This document shows positions 1-7,588 of a DNA stretch of 27,649 nucleotides, piece by piece; the stretch's first letter is position 1, and each line of letters starts with the position of its first letter. Under the pieces are notes generated by a model. It was not told the origin of the DNA. It saw only the letters and a list, made by a program, of their open reading frames with translations, and ran no database searches. The translations under genes were made by a program, and so were the position numbers. Origin of the DNA: Castellaniella sp047971665 (GTDB lineage: Bacteria; Pseudomonadota; Gammaproteobacteria; Burkholderiales; Burkholderiaceae_B); the NCBI RefSeq assembly GCF_047971665.1, contig NZ_JBKEAA010000031.1, forward strand, positions 1-27,649, in the 5' to 3' direction.

Positions 1-546
1 AACCTCTCGGGCATCCACAACACCTACGACAGTGGCAGCGGTTCGGCCAGCCAGAACGGCTACGGGCTGGGCGTGTCGGTGGAGGTGGGCCGTCCGTGGC
101 GGCTGGGCGACAGCCACTGGAAGATCGAGCCGCAGGCGCAGCTGTCCTATCAGTACGTGCATCTGAACGACTTCGATGACGATGTGAGCACGATCGACGA
201 CCAGAGCGGCGGCACCCTGCGCGGCCTGCTCGGGGCGCGGCTGGCCTACAACAACGACAACGGCGAGCAGCGCACCCACACGTTCTACGTGACGGCCAAC
301 GTGCTGCATGACTTCACGGGCAACAAGTCCGAGGCGAGTCTTGGACGCGACGACCTGCGCGAGACCTACAGGCGCACGTGGGGCGAGCTGGGCGTGGGCG
401 CGCAGTTCCCGCTGGGCAAGTCGGCCTACCTGTACGGAGATGTGCGCTACGCGCGCGCGTTCAGTGGCGGCACCGACGTGTACCGGGGCAGTGATACCGC
501 CCGTGAAAGCATCAGAGGGCGCGTGGGCGTGCGCTTCATGTGGTAG
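1..546 (+). CDS. Autotransporter outer-membrane beta-barrel domain (3' part of gene)
   Basis: The reading frame is open from the first base of the window, so the N-terminal part of the gene (signal peptide and passenger) lies outside it. The visible 181 residues alternate short polar/aromatic strands with turns, for example LSYQYVHLNDF, HTFYVTANVLHDF and YLYGDVRYARAF. The protein ends in GRVGVRFMW, a terminal strand with an aromatic last residue as needed for BAM-dependent insertion. The pattern matches the C-terminal translocator of type Va autotransporters of the pertactin kind. The barrel would sit in the outer membrane and anchor or export the missing passenger. No strong terminator follows the stop. 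The passenger function cannot be told from this fragment. Confidence 0.85.
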   Translation, partial: NLSGIHNTYDSGSGSASQNGYGLGVSVEVGRPWRLGDSHWKIEPQAQLSYQYVHLNDFDDDVSTIDDQSGGTLRGLLGARLAYNNDNGEQRTHTFYVTANVLHDFTGNKSEASLGRDDLRETYRRTWGELGVGAQFPLGKSAYLYGDVRYARAFSGGTDVYRGSDTARESIRGRVGVRFMW

Positions 547-630
547 GTCGAGCCGCCGTCGCCGGAATCGACTGCTGAGTCTGGCAGGACGACTCTGGAT
601 CCGGATCCGCCTGCGTTTTGCCATTTGGCT

Positions 631-718
631 TGACGCGGGCCCGGTATTTTTCTTCTGACGCGGATGTGCTTTCGAGTGCTCGTCCTGACGCGTTCCGATT
701 TCATGATGTTTTGACGCG
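631..718 (+). repeat. Four direct TGACGCG repeats
   Basis: The 7-mer TGACGCG occurs at 631-637, 656-662, 686-692 and 712-718, with start-to-start spacings of 25, 30 and 26 bp. The spacer between the autotransporter stop and the IS3 element is otherwise unremarkable. Regular spacing near 2.5-3 helical turns could mark a protein-binding array, but no partner gene identifies it. Confidence 0.5.
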
Positions 719-775
719 ATGCTTGCAATGGCGCATGACTCTGCATGTGTATTGACCCATCAGAACCTGCACAGA

Positions 776-1597
776 TCAGGCGGCTAATGCAAATGCCTCA
801 GCCGGGGTTTTCATCTTCAGCGCCTGGTGTGGGCGTCGATTGTTGTAAAAACTGATCCAGTCGCCAATGACGCGGCTGGCGTGCTGCAGCGATTCAAATC
901 GGTGCCGGTGGGAACATTGCTCTTTCAACGTCCGGATGACGCGTTCGACCATGCCGTTTTGTTGCGGGCAATGCGGCGTGATGAACTCCTGGCGCAAGCC
1001 ATAGCTGCGCACCAGTGCGGTGTAGTTCCGGCTGGTAAAAACGAGCCCATTATCTGATCGAAGCAGGAACGGCATTGGGACGCGGCCCAGTGTGCCGAAC
1101 CGAGCGATCAGCGCGTGCTCTAAGGCGGCGCTGGCCGTCGTGGCCTTGCCGCTACGGGACAGGTGCCAGCCCAGCAGTTCACGGGTATGGCAGTCGATCA
1201 CCAACGCCAACGTAGACCAGCCATCACGGCCCGCCCAGATCCGGCATAAATCGGTGGACCAGCGCTCGTTGGGGGCCGTCGCAACCGAAGGCAAGGCCTC
1301 GATCCGGGGCCGGAACCCGATGGCGCGTTTCTTCACCTGCCAGCCTTTGAGCTGGAAGATACGCTGCACCGTGTTCTTGTTGAACCCCAGCAGATGCGCC
1401 ACTGTCCGATAGCCAAACGATGGTGACTCTTCAATCATGGCCTTGATGGGCTCGGCATACTTGGGATCGACCTTCGGCGCCGCCTTGATCGGCTTGTAAT
1501 ACACCGTGCGCCGGGGGATATTGAACCACTGGCACAGCTTGGAGATCGAGACGATGAATCCATCTTCCTTCAGTCCCTGGCGGATCGTCTCGATCAC
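776..1597 (-). CDS. IS3-family transposase OrfB (DDE integrase domain)
   Basis: This is the catalytic subunit of the IS3 transposase, which cuts and joins element ends. The 273-residue product has an N-terminal helix-turn-helix-like HTH_21 region (about residues 40-90: SFGYRTVAHLLGFNKNTVQRIF) and an rve integrase core. The DDE residues are visible: D in NERWSTDLCRI, D in LLRSDNGLVF, and E in QQNGMVERVIRTL, with 35 residues between the second D and the E as expected for the D-D-35-E signature. The start is GTG and overlaps the orfA stop as GTGA. The frame is also open upstream in the -1 direction, so the usual product may be an OrfAB fusion made by frameshifting rather than separate initiation. 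Confidence 0.9.
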   Translation of the reverse strand: MIETIRQGLKEDGFIVSISKLCQWFNIPRRTVYYKPIKAAPKVDPKYAEPIKAMIEESPSFGYRTVAHLLGFNKNTVQRIFQLKGWQVKKRAIGFRPRIEALPSVATAPNERWSTDLCRIWAGRDGWSTLALVIDCHTRELLGWHLSRSGKATTASAALEHALIARFGTLGRVPMPFLLRSDNGLVFTSRNYTALVRSYGLRQEFITPHCPQQNGMVERVIRTLKEQCSHRHRFESLQHASRVIGDWISFYNNRRPHQALKMKTPAEAFALAA

Positions 1598-1908
1598 TTC
1601 TCGTCCTCGCCCAACAGGGACTGCAATTTTTTTCTTGCTCTGAGCTCCAGCATCGCTTCGCCATAGGCCTTTTGCAAGTCTTTGATCTGGCGTTCGTATT
1701 GCTCTTTGATGTCCAGTGGGTTAGCCCGCAGGGCGTTCTCCATGCCGCGCTTGGCATCATCGACCCATGTTTCAACCTCGGAGGGCGACAGGTCGTAGGA
1801 TCGACTGGCCTCGGATACGGTCGTCTTGCCCTGGATGATGTCCAGTACCAGCGCGCTCTTGCGCTTGGCTGTCCATCGCTTGATCTCGTCTTCCATCTTT
1901 ATGCTCAT
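1594..1908 (-). CDS. IS3-family transposase OrfA (DNA-binding subunit)
   Basis: OrfA supplies sequence-specific binding of the IS ends. The product begins MSIKMEDEIKRWTAKRKS, has a helix-turn-helix-like stretch (VSEASRSYDLSPSEVETWV) and ends in a long charged helix likely to form a leucine-zipper-type coiled coil. I place the start at 1908, not at an in-frame codon 24 bases upstream, because GAGGA lies 7 bases before this ATG. A run of seven A (minus strand, 1633-1627) in phase A_AAA_AAA near the 3' end is a classic -1 slippery site. A shift there enters the orfB frame, which is open through to OrfB. Confidence 0.85.
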   Translation of the reverse strand: MSIKMEDEIKRWTAKRKSALVLDIIQGKTTVSEASRSYDLSPSEVETWVDDAKRGMENALRANPLDIKEQYERQIKDLQKAYGEAMLELRARKKLQSLLGEDEK

Positions 1909-1955
1909 GGTGATTTCCTCTTCAATTATCACCTGAGCAGGTTTTTACTGGGTCA

Positions 1956-2504
1956 GTACAAAGCGCCCAAAACGGACCGTTTGGGGCTGACAAAGCTCCA
2001 ATTTCGGTCCATTTTTGAGCATATTTTCTGCATGATGAAATTTCGGTCAGTCAGGCTGTCAAAACAGATTTCGAAAGCAGCTTGTTCAGACCATCCCTAA
2101 CGAGAGCCCTGAAATCTATTTGCCCATCGGCTCGAAGCCGGAGCGTGAACCCCGTCACCACAAAGTCATCGCAACAGACGATGAACTGGTCAGACACCCT
2201 GCTTATCGGGCATCGTTCCAGTGTGGCGGGAGCACGATCGACTCTCGCGCCAACGCGTAGAAATCACGGAGTTCAAAATAATTGGCACGTGCCGGGCAGA
2301 CCGTGTCGATGCCGGCACGATGCCGCGCATAACGGTTCCTGGGCACACGGAAAAACTGCGTCGCGAGGGGTACCGTCCGGCATCACACTTTGGAACCGGG
2401 CGCCACTACGGCAACCCCCATCGTCTCACTGAACCTGCGCACGAAGCATGCAGCCGCCAGGGCCCAAACGAAAGAACGCTGAACCCTGCCGCCCGCCATC
2501 GGGA
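1956..2504. other. Gene-poor stretch, possible decayed coding sequence
   Basis: I see no intact gene with a convincing start here. On the minus strand, two short open stretches in different frames lie head to tail: about 2379-2203, containing ANYFELRDFYALARE, then about 2200-2051, containing VVTGFTLRLRADGQIDF and ending at a TGA. They could be remains of one frameshifted gene, but I do not recognise the family. Base composition is lower in GC than the neighbouring genes, which fits degraded or imported DNA next to an insertion sequence. Confidence 0.3.
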
Positions 2505-2762
2505 TCATGCGTCCCGATTGGCGATTTTTTCGACTGCCTGAGCCGTCTGGCGTGTATTGGCGTAGATCCCGATACCCAGATAGGCGAATCCCGCCATCAT
2601 CACCAGATAAATCGCGCCCACCACCCAGACCAAGAGCGCCTTCAAAATGCCGCCCTGGGGGGAAAACAACACGACCACCCCGCCAGAAAGGACAAAAATG
2701 ATACCCAGAATCACAAAAATATTCATGATCCTCTCAAGCCACTGGATGAAAAAATTGCGCAT
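2505..2762 (-). CDS. Small two-helix membrane protein, DUF4282-like
   Basis: The 85-residue product has two clear transmembrane segments: MNIFVILGIIFVLSGGVVVL (about residues 13-32) and LLVWVVGAIYLVMMAGFAYL (about 43-62). A polar tail follows (YANTRQTAQAVEKIA). The hairpin with a short amphipathic tail resembles DUF4282 proteins of the inner membrane, whose function is not known. The start is supported by AGGAG seven bases upstream of the ATG. A perfect TATAAT lies on the same strand at 2807-2802. The gene is probably monocistronic. The family assignment is tentative; the membrane topology is clear. Confidence 0.75.
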   Translation of the reverse strand: MRNFFIQWLERIMNIFVILGIIFVLSGGVVVLFSPQGGILKALLVWVVGAIYLVMMAGFAYLGIGIYANTRQTAQAVEKIANRDA

Positions 2763-2801
2763 TTTTGATCTCCTCTTTCACAAGCATTAAAAACCCGTGC
2801 A

Positions 2802-2807
2802 ATTATA
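2802..2807 (-). promoter_or_regulatory. Candidate -10 box for the small membrane protein gene
   Basis: A consensus TATAAT on the minus strand lies 40 bases upstream of the ATG at 2762, in an AT-rich intergenic stretch. No good -35 box is visible at 16-18 bases, so activation by a regulator or another sigma factor is possible. The call rests on the -10 match and position only. Confidence 0.4.
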
Positions 2808-2917
2808 ATGAATCAAGGAATAAAAACCAGAAGAGCAATGCCAAATATTTTCAAAACCAGTCACCAAGGCACAATACAGTCCACTGAAACAGTCCCGCCA
2901 GGCATCAAAGACCAAAC

Positions 2918-3523
2918 TCAATCGAATACGTCGTACAGCACATCCGCCACGACAGCCGTCGCGATGAAAATCAGGATCAGATCTGAACCCGCCATGCGCC
3001 ATTCATAACCTTCATGCCGGGGCAACCTTCCCAGCAAGGCGCCTGGCACGACTTTTTTGGCGATACCCGGCGGCAGGGGTTTGCCTCTCGCCAGGTTCTT
3101 GCGGATGCCTGGCGGCAGCGAAGCATAACGGCCGAATCCAGCATCGCGCGCATACTGATGCGCCAGGGCGGATGTGATCCCCGCATAGACGAGATTGGGG
3201 TAAGCATCGTTGTCGCGCACCCGGCCGCGATCATCCCGGCGATCATCGAAATAGTCACTGCGTCGCCCGTACGCGTCATAGTCCGTTCGCGGATCCGTCG
3301 TCTCCAGCCTGTTTTTGCCTGAATGCCCCTTGCCTGGCTTCTCCTTGCTGTCATGCGCCGGACCAGCCCCACCGCGCTTGCCTGCGGAGCTGCCGCTCTT
3401 GTCATGCGGTCCGCCACCCTTGCCTTTTCCGTTCCCCTTGCCCTCGGGAGGCGCCGCCCCGACACCAAACGCCCAAAGACTGCCCACCATCATCGTGGCC
3501 TTCAGAATCTCTCGCCGATCCAT
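2918..3523 (-). CDS. CigR-family envelope protein
   Basis: The 201-residue product starts with an export-type N-terminus (MDRREILKATMMVGSLWAFGVGAAP). A Gly/Lys-rich low-complexity region follows at about residues 27-75. The conserved C-terminal block is LPPGIRKNLARGKPLPPGI, then LPRHEGYEWRMAGSDLILI and a final hydrophobic helix. That block is typical of the CigR/RcnB-related family; in Salmonella, CigR is a membrane protein that restrains virulence through MgtC. Whether this protein acts likewise is unknown, and no mgtC is in view. The ATG is preceded by GAGGAG at 8 bases. The gene is divergent from the BON lipoprotein gene. The charged linker suggests a flexible periplasmic domain held by the C-terminal helix. 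Confidence 0.75.
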   Translation of the reverse strand: MDRREILKATMMVGSLWAFGVGAAPPEGKGNGKGKGGGPHDKSGSSAGKRGGAGPAHDSKEKPGKGHSGKNRLETTDPRTDYDAYGRRSDYFDDRRDDRGRVRDNDAYPNLVYAGITSALAHQYARDAGFGRYASLPPGIRKNLARGKPLPPGIAKKVVPGALLGRLPRHEGYEWRMAGSDLILIFIATAVVADVLYDVFD

Positions 3524-3700
3524 CCCGTCATCTCCTCATTCCTCTGGATGACGCCAAGCTTAATCCTTTCGGCCGTCCGCACACCCATGCCGTATCAACT
3601 TGAAATGACGGAAACACCCGAACGCACATCCACTTTCCGCATCGTGATAATTTAAGCTTGTAATACCAATCTCTTTTGACCTCACACAAGGACGCGCACC

Positions 3701-4027
3701 ATGAACGCGAACGTCATGCGTATCGTCGCCACCATGACGATGGCCGGCGCAGCCACCGTCATGGTGGCGGGCTGCTCTGTGGCCCGAAAGCAGGAAACCG
3801 TCGGCCAATACATCGACGGCTCGGCAGTCACGGCCGAGGTCAAGGCCAGGCTCGCGAATGACCCCGATACCTCGGCGGCGAACATCAATGTCAAAACCAT
3901 CGACGGCGGCGTGGTGCAGCTGTCGGGTTTTGCCAAATCCCAGCGCGAAAAGGATCGCGCAGGCCAACTGGCCCGATCGGTCAGTGGGGTCACTCAGGTG
4001 CACAACGGTCTGGTCGTCAAACCATGA
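3701..4027 (+). CDS. BON-domain lipoprotein
   Basis: The N-terminus carries a lipoprotein signal with lipobox MVAGC (lipidated Cys at residue 25). One BON domain follows at about residues 43-107: AVTAEVKARLANDPDTSAANINVKTIDGGVVQLSGFAKSQREKDRAGQLARSVSGVTQVHNGLVV, with the usual central Gly and closing hydrophobic strand. BON proteins (OsmY, Kbp, DolP) bind membranes or phospholipid at the envelope and often respond to osmotic stress. A single BON domain on a lipoprotein suggests a periplasmic-face membrane factor. AAGGA lies upstream of the ATG. The next gene starts 15 bases after the stop, so the two may be co-transcribed. Confidence 0.85.
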   Translation: MNANVMRIVATMTMAGAATVMVAGCSVARKQETVGQYIDGSAVTAEVKARLANDPDTSAANINVKTIDGGVVQLSGFAKSQREKDRAGQLARSVSGVTQVHNGLVVKP

Positions 4028-4042
4028 GACAATGCGGGCGTC

Positions 4043-4792
4043 ATGACTGATGCCCGCCCCGAACCCGACGATCCGCTTGCTGCACTGGCCCCTCCGGGGA
4101 TCCAGGCGGAGGCCGCCGACCTGGCCCGGGACGCCTTCACCCAGGCCTTCCGTCACGCCGCCTCGGCGCCAGCCGCCTTTCCGCTGGAGGCGCTGCGACG
4201 ACAATGTCAGGACTGGGTCCGGGCCGCCGCAGACAATGAGGCACGCGCCTTGCGGATGGCCCTTCTGCTGGCTGGCCTGGATCAATGGGGCCTAGCGTTC
4301 AGTCAAGCCTTCGGCATTCAGGCCATCCCGCCCCTGACCGCGCTGATCGGCAGTCTGCGAACGGGTCTGGATCCTGCCGACGACGCCCGGTTCCAGCGGC
4401 AATTCGAGGCATTGGACGAGACAGAGACTGCGGCCATCGACTTCAAGATCGGGCTGCGCCGACAGATCAACCTGGCACTATGGCACGCCATGAGCGCGGG
4501 AGAAAACCTGGAGGCGGTCAAACCCGTGATTCAGGTCCTGGGCAGTCAGTTGCTGGCACTGGAAACAAACATGCCGCAACTGGGCTGGCGCCTGGTCTCG
4601 GACACGCTGGCCCACATTCAGATCCGCCTGCTCGAAGACCCCGATGCCACCGGACTGGCACAATCGGGCACCCAATGCCTGTTTGCCTCATTGCGTCAGG
4701 CCTGGACCAAAGCGCACTATGATCAGGTCATGGCGCAGGCGACGCAGGCCGTGCGGACCTGGCAACAAGCCCGGCGCGCCTCGACCCACTGA
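4043..4792 (+). CDS. Alpha-helical protein of unknown function
   Basis: I do not recognise this 249-residue protein. It has no signal peptide or membrane helix and is rich in Ala, Leu, Gln and Arg with long amphipathic helices, for example ARALRMALLLAGLDQWGLAFSQAF and IGLRRQINLALWHAMSAGENLEAVKPVIQVLGSQLLALE. It is therefore probably a cytosolic helical bundle. The frame shows normal codon bias for the region, and it lies between two clear genes on the same strand, so it is almost certainly real. The ribosome-binding site is weak; the start was chosen because it gives the longest frame that does not overlap the preceding gene. Its neighbours do not indicate a role. Confidence 0.75.
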   Translation: MTDARPEPDDPLAALAPPGIQAEAADLARDAFTQAFRHAASAPAAFPLEALRRQCQDWVRAAADNEARALRMALLLAGLDQWGLAFSQAFGIQAIPPLTALIGSLRTGLDPADDARFQRQFEALDETETAAIDFKIGLRRQINLALWHAMSAGENLEAVKPVIQVLGSQLLALETNMPQLGWRLVSDTLAHIQIRLLEDPDATGLAQSGTQCLFASLRQAWTKAHYDQVMAQATQAVRTWQQARRASTH

Positions 4793-4830
4793 CGGCCCGG
4801 ATACGGCCGGAGACCACGGAGGATACGGCC

Positions 4831-5913
4831 ATGCCCCCCACCTTCGAACAACGCGCCCAGGGCGCCCTGATCGGCGCCTATGTCGGCGATGCGCTGGCCC
4901 TGGGGCCGCACTGGTATTACGATCTGCAAGCGCTGCGGCACGACTATGGCGACTGGATCGACGGCTATACGGATCCCCGCCCCGACCGATACCATGCGGG
5001 GCTGCGGGCTGGCCAATCGGGCCAGGCCGGTTTCATCCTGGACCTGCTGACCGGATCCCTGGACACCTGCGGCCAATACGACGAGAAGGACTTCTGCCGA
5101 CGACTGGACGAGGATCTCTTTACTCGACTGGACGGCACCCCCATGAACGGACCGGGTGGCTATACCAGCCAGTCGATCCGCGAAGCCTGGCGCCTGCGGG
5201 TCGGTCAGGGCCTGCCTTGGGGACGGGTGGCGGGGCTGGCCGACAACACTGAAGCGGCCGAACGCATCCTGGCCCTGGCCGTGCGCTACGCCCGCCAGCC
5301 GGCTGATCTGGCGCGCCACTGTGCCACGAACACGGCATTGACCCAACGCGACGCCACGGTCATGGCGATGACCGTGGCCTACGGCTGCGTGCTGGGCAGT
5401 CTGGTCCGCGGCGAGCCACTGGACACCGACACCTCCGGTCGGCTGATGCGCCTGGTGCACGACGGCGCCCTGCCCTTTCACCAGGTGACCCCGGCAGGAC
5501 AAGCCGTCCCGCCACCGGGCCCGAAAGCCCCTCTGGCCGCCGGCCAGTTCCCCTCGCCGGATGCCTTGCTGACTGTCTCGGGCGTCCTGCGCGCCGCCCA
5601 AGATCCGGACATCCGCATCGAGCCAGCCTGGAAGGCATCGCTGGTCTACGGCATGCCCTGCGCGGTCTACCATCAGTTTCCCGCCGCCTACTATCTGGCC
5701 GGACGATTCCTGGACGATTTTGAATCAGCGGTCCTGCATGCCGTCAACGGCGGAGGGCAGAATCAGGCCCGGGCCATGCTGACCGGCGCGCTGTGCGGCG
5801 CCATCGGAGGCATTCAGGCCATCCCTGCCCGCTTCATCGAGCCGTTGGAACACAGTGCCCAGCGCCGGGCATGCGCCATGCGGCTGGCTCGCCAGGCGGC
5901 TTCAGCTGTCTGA
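4831..5913 (+). CDS. ADP-ribosylglycohydrolase-fold protein with altered metal site
   Basis: The N-terminal GALIGAYVGDALALGPHWYY (residues 11-30) and the C-terminal ARAMLTGALCGAIGGIQAIPARFI fit the ADP-ribosylglycohydrolase (DraG/ARH) all-helical fold at its usual length. Canonical members bind two Mg ions through an N-terminal T-D-D-T motif and a C-terminal G-G-D-T-D motif. Here the corresponding places read GQSGQAG (residues 61-67) and NGGGQNQ (306-312), with no aspartates. The protein may therefore not hydrolyse ADP-ribose links, or may work without the usual metals, as in crystallin-like members of the superfamily. A GGAGG box lies 9 bases before the ATG. The gene converges with the lipoprotein gene on the other strand, leaving 9 bases between stops. 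Confidence 0.8.
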   Translation: MPPTFEQRAQGALIGAYVGDALALGPHWYYDLQALRHDYGDWIDGYTDPRPDRYHAGLRAGQSGQAGFILDLLTGSLDTCGQYDEKDFCRRLDEDLFTRLDGTPMNGPGGYTSQSIREAWRLRVGQGLPWGRVAGLADNTEAAERILALAVRYARQPADLARHCATNTALTQRDATVMAMTVAYGCVLGSLVRGEPLDTDTSGRLMRLVHDGALPFHQVTPAGQAVPPPGPKAPLAAGQFPSPDALLTVSGVLRAAQDPDIRIEPAWKASLVYGMPCAVYHQFPAAYYLAGRFLDDFESAVLHAVNGGGQNQARAMLTGALCGAIGGIQAIPARFIEPLEHSAQRRACAMRLARQAASAV

Positions 5914-5922
5914 CCGCCAGAC

Positions 5923-6654
5923 TCAACGCACTGGCAGGAAATTGAAAAACAACAGCCCCTGCACATAGTTGATGCCGATGCGCCGCAAGCTCTCATCGAG
6001 CAGCACCGCCTCCAGATCCAGCCGGGCGATGATGCGGCCGAACTCGCGCTCGAAGCTCAGGTTGGCCACGCCATCGCCCAGCTCGTTGGACAGCAGCAAC
6101 GGCTGTCCCTGGGCATCGCGCCGACTGGCCAGCATCCAGGCGGCGATCTCGACGTTGCGCGCGGCATTGAAGACATGCCGGGCCTTGACGGAATCGCCGA
6201 CATGGAACCGGATCACGCCGCCATGCGCCGCGATGATCGTACTGGACAATCCCAGCACGAATGCCGCCACACGGTCTCCGGGGTAACGAGGATCCATGGC
6301 CACCGACAGCACCTCGATGTCCTGCAAGCCTTCCAGTTCCTTGGGCACTGCGCCCTGACGGATCCGCGCGCGGCCCTGTTCGAGGGCGGCCTTCAGGTCC
6401 ATGAATCCGGCCTTGCGCCATTGCCCTGGATTGCGCCGATACAGCTTTTCCAGAAGCCGGTCCAGACTGTCCAGGTTATCGCGCATGGCCAGCGTCTGCA
6501 GCCGGTTGATATCGCTTTGGGCGAACTGGTCGGCGGACATGGGCTCGCCCGGCAGCCCCGGATCGGACGCGGACACACAGCCCGCCAGCGCCAGCACAAC
6601 GGCCAGCCATCCCGTGCGCCAATGGACAGATGCCTGAAGGCGCAGCACGGTCAT
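5923..6654 (-). CDS. Putative lipoprotein of unknown function
   Basis: The product (about 243 residues) has a lipoprotein signal with lipobox LALAGC, lipidated Cys at residue 26. The mature part is soluble and mostly helical (DINRLQTLAMRDNLDSLDRLLEKLYRRNPGQW), with a hydrophobic central stretch (RVAAFVLGLSSTIIAAHGG). I do not recognise a named domain, though it looks like a conserved Burkholderiales hypothetical. The ATG at 6654 shares one base with the TGA of ghrA (TGATG), so translation is probably coupled; a TTG one codon upstream is a less likely start. It is the last gene of the minus-strand cluster. Confidence 0.75.
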   Translation of the reverse strand: MTVLRLQASVHWRTGWLAVVLALAGCVSASDPGLPGEPMSADQFAQSDINRLQTLAMRDNLDSLDRLLEKLYRRNPGQWRKAGFMDLKAALEQGRARIRQGAVPKELEGLQDIEVLSVAMDPRYPGDRVAAFVLGLSSTIIAAHGGVIRFHVGDSVKARHVFNAARNVEIAAWMLASRRDAQGQPLLLSNELGDGVANLSFEREFGRIIARLDLEAVLLDESLRRIGINYVQGLLFFNFLPVR

Positions 6655-7586
6655 CAATACTGCCGATTGCGATCGACGATGCCCGTGATCGCATCGCCCC
6701 GGTTCAGGGCATGGATCTTGGCGGCAATCTGGCGCACGGTCCCGTCCATCAGGCTGGCGCCCGCGATATGCGGCGTGACCCGGATGCGGACATCCATCCA
6801 GAAGGGATGATCCGGCGGCAGCGGTTCGCGTTCGAAGACATCCAGGGCCGCAGAGCGCAGCTGGCCGCGATCCAGCGCCTCCTGCAGATCGGCTTCGACC
6901 AGATGCCCTCCCCGGGCGATATTGATCAATACCGCGTCAGGCCGCAGTCGATCGAAGACACGGCGGCACAGAATGCCCCGGGTGGCGTCGGTCAACGGCA
7001 ATACATTGACCAGCACCCGCGTGCGCGCCAGCAACGCATCCAGGCCCGACGGACCGGAGAACGACTCGACCCCCGGCACCGCGCGGCCGCTGCGCGACCA
7101 GATTGCGGTCGGATATTCGAGCGCGACACAGGCCTGCGCAACCCGGGCGCCCATCACGCCGGCCCCCAGAACGCCAACCGTCCAGGCCGCGCGGTCGATA
7201 TCGTCCAGCGGCCGCCAGCGCCGCTCTGTCTGCTGGCGCTCATAACGACCGAAGTCGCGGGATTCACGCAGCAGATGAAAGACGGCATATTCCGCCATCT
7301 GCACCGCCATGCCGCCATCTTCCAGTCGCACCAAGGGCAACGCATCCGGCAGTCCGGACATGTTCAACAAGGCATCGACACCCGCGCCCAGGTTGAACAA
7401 GGCGCGCAACCGGGGTTCGCGCGCGAACAGATCGGAGGGCGGGGCCCACACCACGGCAAAATCAGCCTGGCCTTCAGGCTGACCGTCATCCCACAGGCGC
7501 ACCCGGGCTTCGGGCAAGGCATCGCGCAGCGCCGCCACCCAGGCCTGTGGTTCGGTTTCGAGTCTCGATGCGAAGACAACATCCAT
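6654..7586 (-). CDS. ghrA: Glyoxylate/hydroxypyruvate reductase A
   Basis: This enzyme reduces glyoxylate to glycolate and hydroxypyruvate to glycerate with NAD(P)H in the cytosol. The 310-residue product has the D-isomer 2-hydroxyacid dehydrogenase layout: Rossmann motif GVLGAGVMGARVA (about 138-150), catalytic Arg225 in NIARGGHLVE, Glu254 in DVFEREPLPPDHPFW and His273 in VTPHIAG. Overall similarity is to the short GhrA (YcdW) branch rather than GhrB or SerA. The gene begins 2 bases after the M14 peptidase stop and overlaps the following lipoprotein gene by one base. Its product glycolate is the substrate of the glycolate oxidase encoded 12 kb away, a possible link that the sequence does not prove. 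Confidence 0.9.
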   Translation of the reverse strand: MDVVFASRLETEPQAWVAALRDALPEARVRLWDDGQPEGQADFAVVWAPPSDLFAREPRLRALFNLGAGVDALLNMSGLPDALPLVRLEDGGMAVQMAEYAVFHLLRESRDFGRYERQQTERRWRPLDDIDRAAWTVGVLGAGVMGARVAQACVALEYPTAIWSRSGRAVPGVESFSGPSGLDALLARTRVLVNVLPLTDATRGILCRRVFDRLRPDAVLINIARGGHLVEADLQEALDRGQLRSAALDVFEREPLPPDHPFWMDVRIRVTPHIAGASLMDGTVRQIAAKIHALNRGDAITGIVDRNRQY

Positions 7587-7588
7587 GA

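Larger units (their letters stand above)
753..1955 (-). mobile_element. IS3-family insertion sequence, two-ORF type
   Basis: The element is bounded by imperfect terminal inverted repeats. The left end reads TGACCCATCAGAACCTGC and the right end, read inward on the minus strand, reads TGACCCAGTAAAAACCTGC. They match apart from one gap and a few substitutions. Between them lie OrfA and OrfB on the minus strand. Length is about 1.2 kb, usual for IS3 elements. The flanks (GTAT at 749-752, GTAC at 1956-1959) agree at only three of four positions, so the target duplication is not settled. Both ORFs are intact, so the copy may be active. It sits downstream of the autotransporter gene and does not visibly interrupt a gene. 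Confidence 0.85.

Noticed and set aside
597..608. GGATCCGGATCC palindrome after the autotransporter gene
   Set aside because: It is self-complementary but too short and lacks a T tract, so I do not call it a terminator.
1431..1775. Third-frame minus-strand ORF inside the IS3 element
   Set aside because: It is in neither the orfA nor the orfB frame and has low-complexity shadow composition.
749..1959. Target-site duplication around the IS3 element
   Set aside because: The flanks GTAT and GTAC match at only three bases under the best boundary choice, so no duplication is claimed.
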